64,000 bases of DNA from Bacteroidota bacterium (GTDB lineage Bacteria; Bacteroidota; Bacteroidia; Chitinophagales; LD1), in NCBI GenBank assembly GCA_947479455.1, contig CANJZE010000015.1:1-64000 (forward strand). Direction: 5' to 3'. Both the position numbers and the translations under genes were made by a program. The notes under the pieces are model-generated. The model was not told where the DNA came from. It was given only the letters and a program-made list of their open reading frames with translations, and did not search any database. Position 1 is the first letter of the stretch. Each line of letters begins with the position of its first letter. Shown here piece after piece: positions 1 through 8,253 of the stretch.

Positions 1-94
1 AACGCGCTACTAAAAGCAGCGCGCTTGGACTATTCCAGTCGGTTGAGTTATCCCTTCTTGAGTTGCTTCCCAGCAGAGCTCAAGTCCGTTTCAC

Positions 95-391
95 TCAACG
101 CAACAAAATTATATTTTTAAACCTGACACAGTTTATTGAACACTCCCTATCGCATTCACCGGCTATTTGTTTGTGGGTAATGCCTTGCTCGTTTCCAAAG
201 TTGTTGAGCAGGCGCAAAAAGGCGGTGTAGAATTCTTCGTAATTCATAACCTGCGGGTTTTGGTTACCGAATTTAAACAGCTTTTTCCAAAAAAAGAAAT
301 TATTACTTCTCGTAATCAGCTCAGCGGCTTTTGCCCTTAGAATTGTAACATCAAAATAAGGAACACCGCCACTACAAACGCTCTTTGACAT
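95..391 (-). CDS. Hypothetical protein, 98 aa, uncertain
   Basis: An open frame from ATG to stop with mixed amino acid composition, an aromatic-rich middle (FFFWKKLFKF, about residues 32-41) and four cysteines (C6, C80, C84, C88), three of them near the C-terminus. I recognise no family, signal peptide or membrane segment. It lies just upstream of, and divergent from, the 42-bp tandem repeat, and nothing next to it suggests a role. The first 94 bases show only a 6-bp inverted repeat (CGCGCT/AGCGCG) and no gene. The frame could be chance or the remnant of a longer gene. Confidence 0.3.
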   Translation of the reverse strand: MSKSVCSGGVPYFDVTILRAKAAELITRSNNFFFWKKLFKFGNQNPQVMNYEEFYTAFLRLLNNFGNEQGITHKQIAGECDRECSINCVRFKNIILLR

Positions 392-470
392 ACTATAGGT
401 GGCCGCTTAACCTACTATGGAAACAGCATTTGCTTAAGGCGATTGATAAACCATTACCACGGAGAGGTAG

Positions 471-752
471 TTTGCTATACCAAACTCATACTCCATTACT
501 ATGGAAGACCAGTTTGCTATACCAAACTGATACTCCGTTACTATGGAACACCAGTTTTCTATACCAAACTCATACTCCATTACTATGGAAGACCAGTTTG
601 CTATACCAAACTCATACTCCGTTACTATGGAACACCAGTTTGCTATACCAGACTCATACTCCATAACTATGGAACATCAATTTGCTATACAAAACTCACT
701 CTTCATAACTATGGAACACCGGTTTGCTATACCAAACTCACTCTCCATAGTT
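471..752. repeat. 42-bp tandem repeat, about 6.7 copies
   Basis: Units start at 471, 513, 555, 597, 639, 681 and 723, each 42 bp with a few substitutions; degenerate material continues upstream to about 413. Each unit contains the imperfect 18-bp palindrome AGTTTGCTATACCAAACT. Because 42 is a multiple of three, a frame open in one unit is open in all, so three forward frames and one reverse frame are open, each as a 14-residue repeat (for example MEHQFAIPNSYSIT). I treat it as a DNA repeat and not as a gene. It fills the 392-808 gap. Confidence 0.9.
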
Positions 753-808
753 AGGTAAATCACAAGTTTTTATCCAAAACCACAATTTTTAATCAAAAGT
801 CAACAATT

Positions 809-1750
809 ATGAGTCACATCGCAAGAATTTTACCCGAAACTATTGACATGCGCCAGGAAGCCCTATCGCTTGCCAAAAACAAACTTGACAGCCTGCCTGC
901 AGGCACCAACCCGCTAACTGCGGCTACCACCACGCGGCTCAACGCCACGGTTACCGATTTTTTGGCTAAAGTGCAAGCAGTAGCAACTGCCGCTTTTGCT
1001 TACAACGGAAACACGGTTTTAAAAGAAAGCACTCAAGCCACCTGTTTAATGTTCACCAGCCATTTTATTCAGGTGTTTAATCTTGGTGTAAAGCGCGGGG
1101 TGTACACAGCCGCCCAGCGCGATTTTTTTAACCTGCCGATAGGTAGCGATGCGCTGCCCGATATGGTGAAAGCGAGTGACCTACTGATGTGGTGCACCCG
1201 CCTGGTAGATGGCGATGCCCTGCGCATAACTGCCGGTGGCGCGGCTATGAGCAACCCAACTACGGCTCAATTGGACACTACTTTAACCGCTTTTACCAAT
1301 GCGTTTAATGCGCAAAGCAATTTTAAAGATGCTTTAGATCTGGCGCAGGAAGCCCTCGAAGGCATTTTAGACGAAGCCGATAAAGTGATTAAAAAAGTGT
1401 GGGATGAGCTGGAAACTTTTTATAACGAAGAAAGTGATGAAAGCCGCAGAGATAACTGCCGCGAATGGGGCGTGGTGTATGTAACTGTGGGCAGCGAAAA
1501 AGCGATGAGCGGCACCGTTACTTATAATGGCGCCCCGGGCGCGGGTTTAGTGGTTAAATTTAAAACGGGCAAAAACAAAAGCACCGTAAGCGGCACCGGT
1601 GGCTACTCGCTAAACACTACCCTTATGGGCACCCAGGCAGTGCTGGTGCTTAAATACAATGAGGATAACGTAGAAGTAAAACGCTGGGAATTTGAAGTAA
1701 CGCTGAACGAAAATGGCGACAAAACCCAGAATTTTGTGGTGAATGATTGA
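809..1750 (+). CDS. Unassigned protein with C-terminal beta-sandwich-like domain
   Basis: 313 aa, no signal peptide or membrane segment, so probably cytoplasmic unless exported by another route. Residues 1-215 look largely alpha-helical and rich in Ala, Thr and Leu. Residues about 225-313 (VVYVTVGSEKAMSGTVTYNG onward) resemble a carboxypeptidase-regulatory or transthyretin-like fold, with a GTGGYSL turn. I do not recognise the family. The ATG follows an A-rich leader directly after the 42-bp tandem repeat, and a strong terminator follows the stop, so it is a single-gene unit. Whether the repeat and the gene are functionally linked cannot be told from one copy. Confidence 0.75.
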   Translation: MSHIARILPETIDMRQEALSLAKNKLDSLPAGTNPLTAATTTRLNATVTDFLAKVQAVATAAFAYNGNTVLKESTQATCLMFTSHFIQVFNLGVKRGVYTAAQRDFFNLPIGSDALPDMVKASDLLMWCTRLVDGDALRITAGGAAMSNPTTAQLDTTLTAFTNAFNAQSNFKDALDLAQEALEGILDEADKVIKKVWDELETFYNEESDESRRDNCREWGVVYVTVGSEKAMSGTVTYNGAPGAGLVVKFKTGKNKSTVSGTGGYSLNTTLMGTQAVLVLKYNEDNVEVKRWEFEVTLNENGDKTQNFVVND

Positions 1751-1767
1751 GCCGCCCGCATTTATTC

Positions 1768-1803
1768 AAAAGCCCCGTTGCAAATTTGCAACGGGGCTTT
1801 TTT
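1768..1803 (+). terminator. Rho-independent terminator of the 809-1750 gene
   Basis: Stem AAAGCCCCGTTGCAAA pairing with TTTGCAACGGGGCTTT, followed by further T residues, 17 bases after the stop codon. It separates this gene from the lipoprotein downstream. Confidence 0.9.
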
Positions 1804-1935
1804 GTTTACCGTCTTTGCCCTATTCTTTTTGGCTATGCTACAGGGCTATACCTTTGCGCTATTTTTCAACAACAATTAAACTTGGCACAAGCGGAAAAAC
1901 TTATTTTTATACATCAATCACCATACTCAACTGCC

Positions 1936-2634
1936 ATGAAAAACAAAAAACAACTATTGCCCGCTATAGCCGGCTTGCTCCTGCTGCTACTCACCACCAC
2001 CACCGCCTGCAATAAAAAAACCGAAAACAACACATCGGCACTCACCGGCAAAATGAAAACCACCACCCAGGTTTCGGGCAGCACCACCCAAACCTTTACC
2101 TTTATTTACGATGACCAGGGCAGAATTAGCACACTCGAAAATACAGTAGACGGTAAAGAAGTATTTACCTACACCACCGCCCAAGTTACCCAATGGCATT
2201 ACAATTTGGGAGCCACCACCCCATCCGACACCACCATTTACTATTTAGATGCCGCAGGTTTGGCTACCCACACCAGCAAAGGCGATACCTACCAGTTTAA
2301 CACCGACCGCAGAATGACCTACGAAACCATGGGCACCGATACCTCTATATATACCTATACCAATGGCAACTTTACCACCCGCCAATACCACAGCGGCAGC
2401 ACCAGCGGAGTAGCTACCTACACCCACCTTGCCGATAAATTAGAAACCCGCAACAACAACGGTTTCGATTTTTTGGGCAAGCACAACACCAACCTTATAA
2501 ATGTAGAAACCGATACCCAATCGGGAGGCACCTTTACCACCAACTATACTTACGAATATGATTCCAATGGCAAAATAACCAAAGAAACCACCACCGGAGC
2601 CAGCAATCAGGTGTTGACTTATACTTATTATTAA
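1936..2634 (+). CDS. Threonine-rich lipoprotein with YD-repeat-like segments
   Basis: 232 aa. The frame is open from 1747, but the ATG at 1936 begins a textbook lipoprotein signal (MKNKKQLLPAIAGLLLLLL, then TTAC with the lipidated Cys), so that start is chosen. The mature part is Thr-, Tyr- and Asn-rich with motifs such as FTFIYDDQGRISTLEN and YEYDSNGKITKET, typical of YD/RHS-like repeats seen in Bacteroidota surface lipoproteins. It is probably anchored in the outer membrane. Function is unknown. It is flanked upstream by a terminator and downstream by an inverted-repeat element, so it is likely a single-gene unit. Confidence 0.75.
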   Translation: MKNKKQLLPAIAGLLLLLLTTTTACNKKTENNTSALTGKMKTTTQVSGSTTQTFTFIYDDQGRISTLENTVDGKEVFTYTTAQVTQWHYNLGATTPSDTTIYYLDAAGLATHTSKGDTYQFNTDRRMTYETMGTDTSIYTYTNGNFTTRQYHSGSTSGVATYTHLADKLETRNNNGFDFLGKHNTNLINVETDTQSGGTFTTNYTYEYDSNGKITKETTTGASNQVLTYTYY

Positions 2635-2670
2635 GCGGCATAACCCATACCATGGAAGAACGAAATAGTC

Positions 2671-2780
2671 AATAGACCTCTTTCCTAATTCACCTCTTTA
2701 ATTCTCTTTGATTGCTTTTACCAATGAAAAAAGACGAAACCGACAATGCTTTCTGAAATGAATTAGGAAAGAGGTCTATT
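2671..2780. repeat. 110-bp element bounded by a perfect 22-bp inverted repeat
   Basis: Positions 2671-2692 and 2759-2780 are exact reverse complements (AATAGACCTCTTTCCTAATT plus CA on the left arm), separated by 66 bp of non-coding sequence. No obvious target-site duplication is visible. It could be a MITE-like or REP-like element, or a long RNA hairpin after the lipoprotein gene. Confidence 0.85.
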
Positions 2781-2841
2781 CTTCCGTTATTCCAATTCAG
2801 CTCCCCCGCAATGCCTATAGAAACAAACTAACCAGAATATT

Positions 2842-2849
2842 TACATTTG
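2842..2849 (+). promoter_or_regulatory. Candidate -7 box (TACATTTG)
   Basis: It matches the Bacteroidota TAnnTTTG -7 consensus exactly and lies 30 bases upstream of the first gene of the oxygenase locus. I see no clear TTTG -33 partner. Confidence 0.45.
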
Positions 2850-2878
2850 GCGCACCCCTGTAACTTTCTAAAAAAACC

Positions 2879-3658
2879 ATGCAACAAATTAGCACAGAGC
2901 CACCCGTTTTTGGTGTTCATTATAAAGAAGAAAACTACTACACCGGCTCATTGCCGTGTTTTTATAACCCCGAAGATTTTGAATGGGTAAAGGACATAGA
3001 AGCCCAATGGCAAACCATGCGGACAGAAATTGTAGGCTTTCTGCAAAGTGGCGGCAAGCTCGATGCCTTCACCTCGCCCACCTCACCCGGCTTGTCGTAC
3101 CCCGAAGCGTGGAAAAAAATTTACTTCATGAACTCACTATGGTTACAACCCGCCAACTGCCGCAAACTACCCATTACCTGGGGCATACTGCAAAAAATAC
3201 CGGGCATTACCTTAGGCGCAGTTCTTATTTTAGAACCCAACGGGCGCATACTACCCCACAGTAGCGAAAGCAACATCAACATCCGTTGCCATTTAGGAAT
3301 AAAAATTCCTGCGGGGCTTCCTGAATGTGGTATGCGGGTAGGCCATCAAGAGCGCGGCTGGCAAGAAGGCAAAACGGTTATGTTTAGCGATTGCCACGAA
3401 CACACCGTGTGGAACAACACCACCCAAACCCGAATAATAGTAGCCTTTGATGTACTGCAAAAACAATATGACGGGCAGCGCGTTTGGCTTTGCGCTAACT
3501 ATTTAAGCGCACTCAGCCTGCGCGCTATAGATGCCTATATTCCTTTTCGAAAATGGATGCCTGCTTTCTTGCTCAAAGCTATGCACGTAATGGTTTCGGT
3601 TTTGTGGTGTATTTATTTACCCTTGCAAAAAAGAGCAGTGGCTTTATCGGGCAAATAA
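2879..3658 (+). CDS. Aspartyl/asparaginyl beta-hydroxylase-family dioxygenase
   Basis: 259 aa. Residues about 110-191 carry the Asp_Arg_Hydrox pattern: EPNGRILPHS with His127, NINIRCHLG with Arg136/His138, then GKTVMFSDCHEHTVWN with His175 and a basic TQTR (Arg185). Members of this family are Fe(II)/2-oxoglutarate hydroxylases that use two histidines instead of a full HxD...H triad. They act on proteins, amino acids or lipid A-like substrates (LpxO belongs to the same superfamily). The C-terminus has a hydrophobic segment (about residues 227-250), suggesting membrane association. It is the first gene of a run on one strand with an 8-bp gap to the next gene. An LpxO-like lipid role is possible but unproven. 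Confidence 0.8.
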   Translation: MQQISTEPPVFGVHYKEENYYTGSLPCFYNPEDFEWVKDIEAQWQTMRTEIVGFLQSGGKLDAFTSPTSPGLSYPEAWKKIYFMNSLWLQPANCRKLPITWGILQKIPGITLGAVLILEPNGRILPHSSESNINIRCHLGIKIPAGLPECGMRVGHQERGWQEGKTVMFSDCHEHTVWNNTTQTRIIVAFDVLQKQYDGQRVWLCANYLSALSLRAIDAYIPFRKWMPAFLLKAMHVMVSVLWCIYLPLQKRAVALSGK

Positions 3659-3666
3659 ACGCAAGT

Positions 3667-5397
3667 ATGAAAACAGGTTGGTTGCCTTTTTTAAAATCGC
3701 TTTTCCTGAAACACCCCTTTCTGTTTTGGTTTGTTTACAGCGCAGTTTTGTTCCTGCTCACTCACTACTTTATAGGCAACTACTACGAAGTGTATGAGTT
3801 TATGCATCCGGCTTTGCTTAGTGGAAAATTGATGGATGGAGTACCCGGAGACCTTACCTACCCCATTGTCAATATCGGATTAGCCCACCTCTACCTTTGG
3901 TTGTATACACTATCTGCCAACACGCCCTGGTACGATGGCTTAATGGCAATTACCTTTATTCTTTCCACAGCCGTAATTTTTACTTCGCTGGCTATTACAC
4001 TTCGCCCAAAAACAAACACTGCTGTACTTATTTTTTTCAACACCTCCATTTTTTTTCTCTTCCTAGCCGACCAAATTATAAACTGGAATATTACCCGCAC
4101 AGCATTTCTCACCTGCATAGCCGCCTTTGTGTGGTTTGCGCTTGTGGTCATACCTCAAAAACTTTCGCGCCAAAACCTTCTCCCTCTTTTTTTAACCGGC
4201 TTACTTTTTACGCTTGGCACCATCATTCGCCCCGAAACAGGCGAACTCATTTTACTCCTGGCTATTGGCTACTTATTGTTGTGCTATGGATTAAAAAAAG
4301 AAGTGTGGTTAAAAAGTTTACCCCTCTTTATTCCCGTACTGCTTATTGCCGGTTATGTAGCTTATGACCGCCACACCTCTACCGAATTTTACATGCAAGT
4401 AGAACCTGCCACCGATTATCAAATAAACATCGGCAATACCATAAGTATTACCGAAATGAAAACCACCGAAGACTCTATGAAGTATGTGGCACTGCGAGCC
4501 GGCATCATTAACGACCCATCAAAAATTTCTACCGCATTTATAAAAAGAGTAGCCGGAAACAGAAGCATGTTTGTATTTAACTCCACCAATTTTTATAGAG
4601 CCGTAACTATTTTACAGCAAAGCATAAAAGACAGCTATCCTATGTTTCTAGTTAACCTTATCCTTTTAGGTATAGGTATAATTTTTCTTTGGGCTACCCC
4701 TTCGGCACTGGTTCGCTTGCTGCTTTTTCAATTGTTTTTCTGGAGCCTTATTTTCGGCATTACCTATTTTATGATTATGGAAAACCGCCTGTTTAGCCCA
4801 CTCTTGTTTTTTGCGGCTATGGCAGGCATTCTGTTTTTGTGTCAACATAATTTTCACCAAGTTCTCCATCAACAAAAGTCGTACGGCTATACCCTATCTA
4901 TCCTGTTTTTGGCAGTTACGATGGCGCAACTTTTTTCGCTGCAAAACACCAGCGTAAAATACCAAGCCGATATAAAAACCAATCACCTTGTTTACGAGCA
5001 ACTAAAAAAAGAAGCCGCGCATAAAATAATAGCTCCCGACACCTATACTTTCATGGTCATTTTCTTCAACAATTTCCTTCCCTTTCAAACACCAGACTTT
5101 AGTATTTTCAAAAAAATATTTCTGCTAGATATTGAAAGCCTATCTTTAAAACCCGCCTATCGTACCTTCTTAAATAACAACTGCCACTGTAACTCCACCC
5201 ATATAGAAGAACTGTACGATTACCTCTATGACCACCGGCAAGAAGTAGTATTAGTAGGCAACGCCAAAAGAATTCACCTGTTCGAATCGTACTTAAAAAT
5301 TGTACACCACCGCGCCTATTCCTTTACCTTACTCACCACCCTGCCCGCAGGAGCCACTGCCGAAACTACTCACCTTTCCACTTTTCAGTTGCACTAA
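3667..5397 (+). CDS. Polytopic membrane protein, possible GT-C-type transferase
   Basis: 576 aa. The start at ATG 3667 is chosen because the longer frame from 3553 would overlap the preceding gene by about 100 bases. About ten hydrophobic helices fill residues 14-420, and a soluble tail, presumably periplasmic, follows. The first loop after helix one carries acidic residues (NYYEVYEF), as in GT-C glycosyltransferases, but no diagnostic motif proves this. The tail holds NNNCHCNSTHIEEL, which is matched by the protein at 9835-11511, so the two are paralogues. The gene sits 4 bases before the LPG-synthase-TM-like gene. A role in building a lipid-linked sugar is inference from neighbours. Confidence 0.7.
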   Translation: MKTGWLPFLKSLFLKHPFLFWFVYSAVLFLLTHYFIGNYYEVYEFMHPALLSGKLMDGVPGDLTYPIVNIGLAHLYLWLYTLSANTPWYDGLMAITFILSTAVIFTSLAITLRPKTNTAVLIFFNTSIFFLFLADQIINWNITRTAFLTCIAAFVWFALVVIPQKLSRQNLLPLFLTGLLFTLGTIIRPETGELILLLAIGYLLLCYGLKKEVWLKSLPLFIPVLLIAGYVAYDRHTSTEFYMQVEPATDYQINIGNTISITEMKTTEDSMKYVALRAGIINDPSKISTAFIKRVAGNRSMFVFNSTNFYRAVTILQQSIKDSYPMFLVNLILLGIGIIFLWATPSALVRLLLFQLFFWSLIFGITYFMIMENRLFSPLLFFAAMAGILFLCQHNFHQVLHQQKSYGYTLSILFLAVTMAQLFSLQNTSVKYQADIKTNHLVYEQLKKEAAHKIIAPDTYTFMVIFFNNFLPFQTPDFSIFKKIFLLDIESLSLKPAYRTFLNNNCHCNSTHIEELYDYLYDHRQEVVLVGNAKRIHLFESYLKIVHHRAYSFTLLTTLPAGATAETTHLSTFQLH

Positions 5398-5401
5398 ATT
5401 T

Positions 5402-6451
5402 ATGGCTACAACCAGGCTTCACTCAAAAAAACAAAACCCGCTTAGCAAGCAAACCGACAATGTTCGAACAGTAGCCGGCTTCCTCATCAGTGCCTTTTTT
5501 TTGTGGCTCACCTTTCGCGCTATTGACTTTAGCGGCTTCAAAATAATTCCTCACACACAATCCCTTCTCTTTCTTTTTGCTGCCATGCTCGTACTTCTGT
5601 TTTCGGTTTGGTTACAATCGTTACGCATGAAATTATTTTGGAGCAAACCACCACCATCATCGCCTACAGTTTCTACCCTCCCCAGCTTAATCCTTGGCAA
5701 CTTATACAACAGCATTATACCCGGCAACTTAGGCGAAGCCATAAAAGCATGGCACCTCAGCCGCAAAAACAATCTCCCCTTCGGCAACACCATAGCCGCC
5801 CTAATAACCGAAAAATGGTTAGATGCACACTTGTTTTTATTCCTCTCGGTACTCTATTTTTTGTACCAACCCTTTCAGCCGCACTTTATTCATTATAGCG
5901 TAGCAACCGTTGCGTTTATGGTGCTTGGTCTATCCGTAGTGTATAGCCTTATGAAAAAAATAAAATGGGTTGAAAAAAAAATATGGAGCATTGCCCTGCT
6001 CTACAAAAAAATTGGCATTCCACTTTTTAGAACCTACCTACAGGTTGGTTATTTTCAAAAACATTTACGGCAACAAAAAACACTACTCCGTTTTGTACTT
6101 ATCGGCATAGGCGTGTTTACCCTCAATGTGTTGCAGTATTACTTACTCTTTAAAGCGGTAGCTCTGCACTTGCCCATAGCCAATGTTTCCTCCGCCTACC
6201 TCATTTCGCTAAGCATGGTGGTTATCATTGCCATACCTTCGGCACCGGGCAATATTGGTGTACTGCACTATGGTGTCTACGCCTCTCTGCTTTTTGCCGC
6301 CCACAACTTGGGCATAGCTCCCAATACCGCGCTACTCCAAACTTTTGTGCTGTACACTATTTACCTTCATTGCTCCTGCTTTATTCCTGAAGTTATCATT
6401 GGGTTAGTGGTCTTGCTAAAGGAAAGAAACACACTTTTTCAAAACAGGTAA
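5402..6451 (+). CDS. LPG-synthase-TM / UPF0104 family membrane protein
   Basis: 349 aa. The ATG at 5402, just after the previous stop, is preferred to the longer frame from 5300. It has about seven to eight membrane helices, the conserved N-terminal pattern SIIPGNLGEAIKAWHLSRKN and the C-terminal IPSAPGNIGVLHYG, both hallmarks of PF03706. Members are the flippase-like half of MprF and stand-alone proteins often found near glycosyltransferases, where they are thought to move or build lipid-linked sugars. The soluble lysyl-transferase half is absent. It is co-directional with the neighbouring membrane protein and likely co-transcribed. Confidence 0.85.
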   Translation: MATTRLHSKKQNPLSKQTDNVRTVAGFLISAFFLWLTFRAIDFSGFKIIPHTQSLLFLFAAMLVLLFSVWLQSLRMKLFWSKPPPSSPTVSTLPSLILGNLYNSIIPGNLGEAIKAWHLSRKNNLPFGNTIAALITEKWLDAHLFLFLSVLYFLYQPFQPHFIHYSVATVAFMVLGLSVVYSLMKKIKWVEKKIWSIALLYKKIGIPLFRTYLQVGYFQKHLRQQKTLLRFVLIGIGVFTLNVLQYYLLFKAVALHLPIANVSSAYLISLSMVVIIAIPSAPGNIGVLHYGVYASLLFAAHNLGIAPNTALLQTFVLYTIYLHCSCFIPEVIIGLVVLLKERNTLFQNR

Positions 6452-6592
6452 ACTCTTCGCTTTTTATTTTCCCTCGAATACTTGTTTAATCAAACCACCT
6501 CGGTTACTTTCATCGCCAGAATATTTTTGCTTTATACACTTATCCAAAGCATAATAGTTTATCATTACACCTTTGTTGCCAAACCGTATTTT

Positions 6593-8200
6593 ATGAAAGT
6601 TACATTCGTAGTTTTAGGTTCCGAACAATTAGCCATTAGTCAACTATCGGCCATTGTAAAAAAAGCAGGACACCAAGTAGGTATTGCTTTCAGTGCCTCG
6701 TTATTCCACGACCGCTTCAATCTCGAAATCCCTTCGCTTGCAAAAATAGTGGATGATAGAAGTAATGTAATACAAGCCATCAAAGACCAGCAACCCGATG
6801 TGCTTGCCTTTTCTTGCTTAACCAGCACTTACCAATGGACATTAAGCGTAGCCGAAGAGGCCAAACAAATTTTACCCAATGTAAAAACAGTTTTTGGTGG
6901 GGTGCATGTTTCGGCAGTGCCCGACCGGGTTATCAGCCGCCCTCAAGTTGACTTTGCTGTATCCGGTGAAGGCGATATCGCTTTCCCATTAATTTTAGAT
7001 GCCCTTAGCAAAGGCGGCCCAACAACGCCTATCCCCAATACACGATTTAAAGCGAAAGACGGAACAGTCATAAGAGGGCTTCAACAAGGCTTTATTCAAG
7101 ACCTTGATGCGTTACCCTTTTTCGACAAAGTTATTTGGGAAGATTTTATACGCGTAGGCGATTTGTATTTAACCATGGCTTCGCGCGGTTGCCCTTACAA
7201 GTGTTCGTTTTGTTTCAATAATTTTTTTCACAAACTGCCCGAAGAAAAAACAAAAGGCAACAAGTATGTGCGCATTCGCAGTGTAGACCACGTTATAGCG
7301 GAGTTAGCTTGGGCAAAAAAACGTTACAATATTCGGTATGTAGATTTTCAAGACGATGTGTTTACCACCAGCAAGGCTTGGATAAAAGAATTTACCGACC
7401 GCTACAAAAAAGAAATTGGCATTCCGTTTCAATGCCTCATTCACCCCAAATATTTTGACGATGATATTGCCCGATGGTTGCATGAAGCCGGTTGCGATTG
7501 GATTCAAATGGGCATTCAAACCATGGACGAAAAATTTAAACACGAAAACCTTAGACGATACGAAGAGTCGGACCACATTGTAGAAGCCTTACAATCTATG
7601 CACCGCTATGGCATTCATCCTAAAGTAGATCACATGCTGGGCTTGCCGGGCGAACCTATAGGCTCACAAGCCACTGCGCTTAAACTTTATCAAGAACAAA
7701 CACCCAATAGAATACAAGTATTTTGGACCAGCTTTTTGCCAGGTACCGAAATTTTACAACAAGGTATAGATGCCGGTATTGTTTCCTTAGAACAAGCAGA
7801 TAAACTCAATGAAGGAATTGATTTTTATTTCTTTAGAAATGAAGACAACATCAATAACCCCGGGCTAGTTAAAATATATCAGAATTATGAATTGCTGTAT
7901 AAAATGATACCCGCATTACCCGAAAGTATCCGCTATAAACTTAGCCCCGAAAGAGTGAATTGGATACCTAAATTTATAGGCAGGCTAATCGCCTCTATAT
8001 TGGATGTGTATGTTGGCTTTAAATATAGCAACCCGGAGTTTTCTGCTTATATGAAACACTACTTGCATCACCTTAAATCGTTTGTTATGCAAAAGATAGG
8101 AATGAAACCGCCTAAAGCCACAGTGCCTAAAGCCAATAGCGCCATGTACCCAACTTTAGCCGAACCCGAAACACAAGAAATACATATAGAAGCGGCTTAA
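6593..8200 (+). CDS. Radical SAM enzyme with B12-binding-like N-terminal domain
   Basis: 535 aa. ATG 6593 (MKVTFVVLG) is chosen over an upstream TTG because the first beta strand of the B12-binding fold starts there. Residues 1-150 form a Rossmann-like B12-binding domain (FGGVHVSAVPD at about 101-111) without the classical DxHxxG motif. The radical SAM cluster motif is GCPYKCSFC (Cys200, Cys204, Cys207). Such class B-like enzymes methylate unactivated carbons or make other radical changes in lipids, cofactors and natural products. It is 141 bases after the flippase-like gene and 53 bases before a second radical SAM gene. The substrate is unknown; the setting suggests a glycan or lipid. Confidence 0.88.
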   Translation: MKVTFVVLGSEQLAISQLSAIVKKAGHQVGIAFSASLFHDRFNLEIPSLAKIVDDRSNVIQAIKDQQPDVLAFSCLTSTYQWTLSVAEEAKQILPNVKTVFGGVHVSAVPDRVISRPQVDFAVSGEGDIAFPLILDALSKGGPTTPIPNTRFKAKDGTVIRGLQQGFIQDLDALPFFDKVIWEDFIRVGDLYLTMASRGCPYKCSFCFNNFFHKLPEEKTKGNKYVRIRSVDHVIAELAWAKKRYNIRYVDFQDDVFTTSKAWIKEFTDRYKKEIGIPFQCLIHPKYFDDDIARWLHEAGCDWIQMGIQTMDEKFKHENLRRYEESDHIVEALQSMHRYGIHPKVDHMLGLPGEPIGSQATALKLYQEQTPNRIQVFWTSFLPGTEILQQGIDAGIVSLEQADKLNEGIDFYFFRNEDNINNPGLVKIYQNYELLYKMIPALPESIRYKLSPERVNWIPKFIGRLIASILDVYVGFKYSNPEFSAYMKHYLHHLKSFVMQKIGMKPPKATVPKANSAMYPTLAEPETQEIHIEAA

Positions 8201-8253
8201 GGAAACCCTTTAGTCCTCTACTAAAAACTATTTTGCATACACGCTGAAGATTT

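Noticed and set aside
1-94. RNA gene or intron fragment at the left end
   Set aside because: Small inverted repeats exist, but no recognisable tRNA, riboswitch or group II intron core can be shown in 94 bases.
471-752. CRISPR array
   Set aside because: The units are contiguous 42-mers without unique spacers, and no cas gene is near.
385-758. Three forward and one reverse ORFs inside the tandem repeat as genes
   Set aside because: All are translations of the same DNA repeat in different frames; no start signal or conserved domain favours any one.
1747-1935. Extended N-terminus of the lipoprotein at 1936-2634
   Set aside because: It would overlap the terminator of the previous gene and bury the lipoprotein signal.
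6482-6592. TTG start of the first radical SAM gene
   Set aside because: It adds 37 residues without similarity to the B12-binding fold; ATG 6593 begins the fold.
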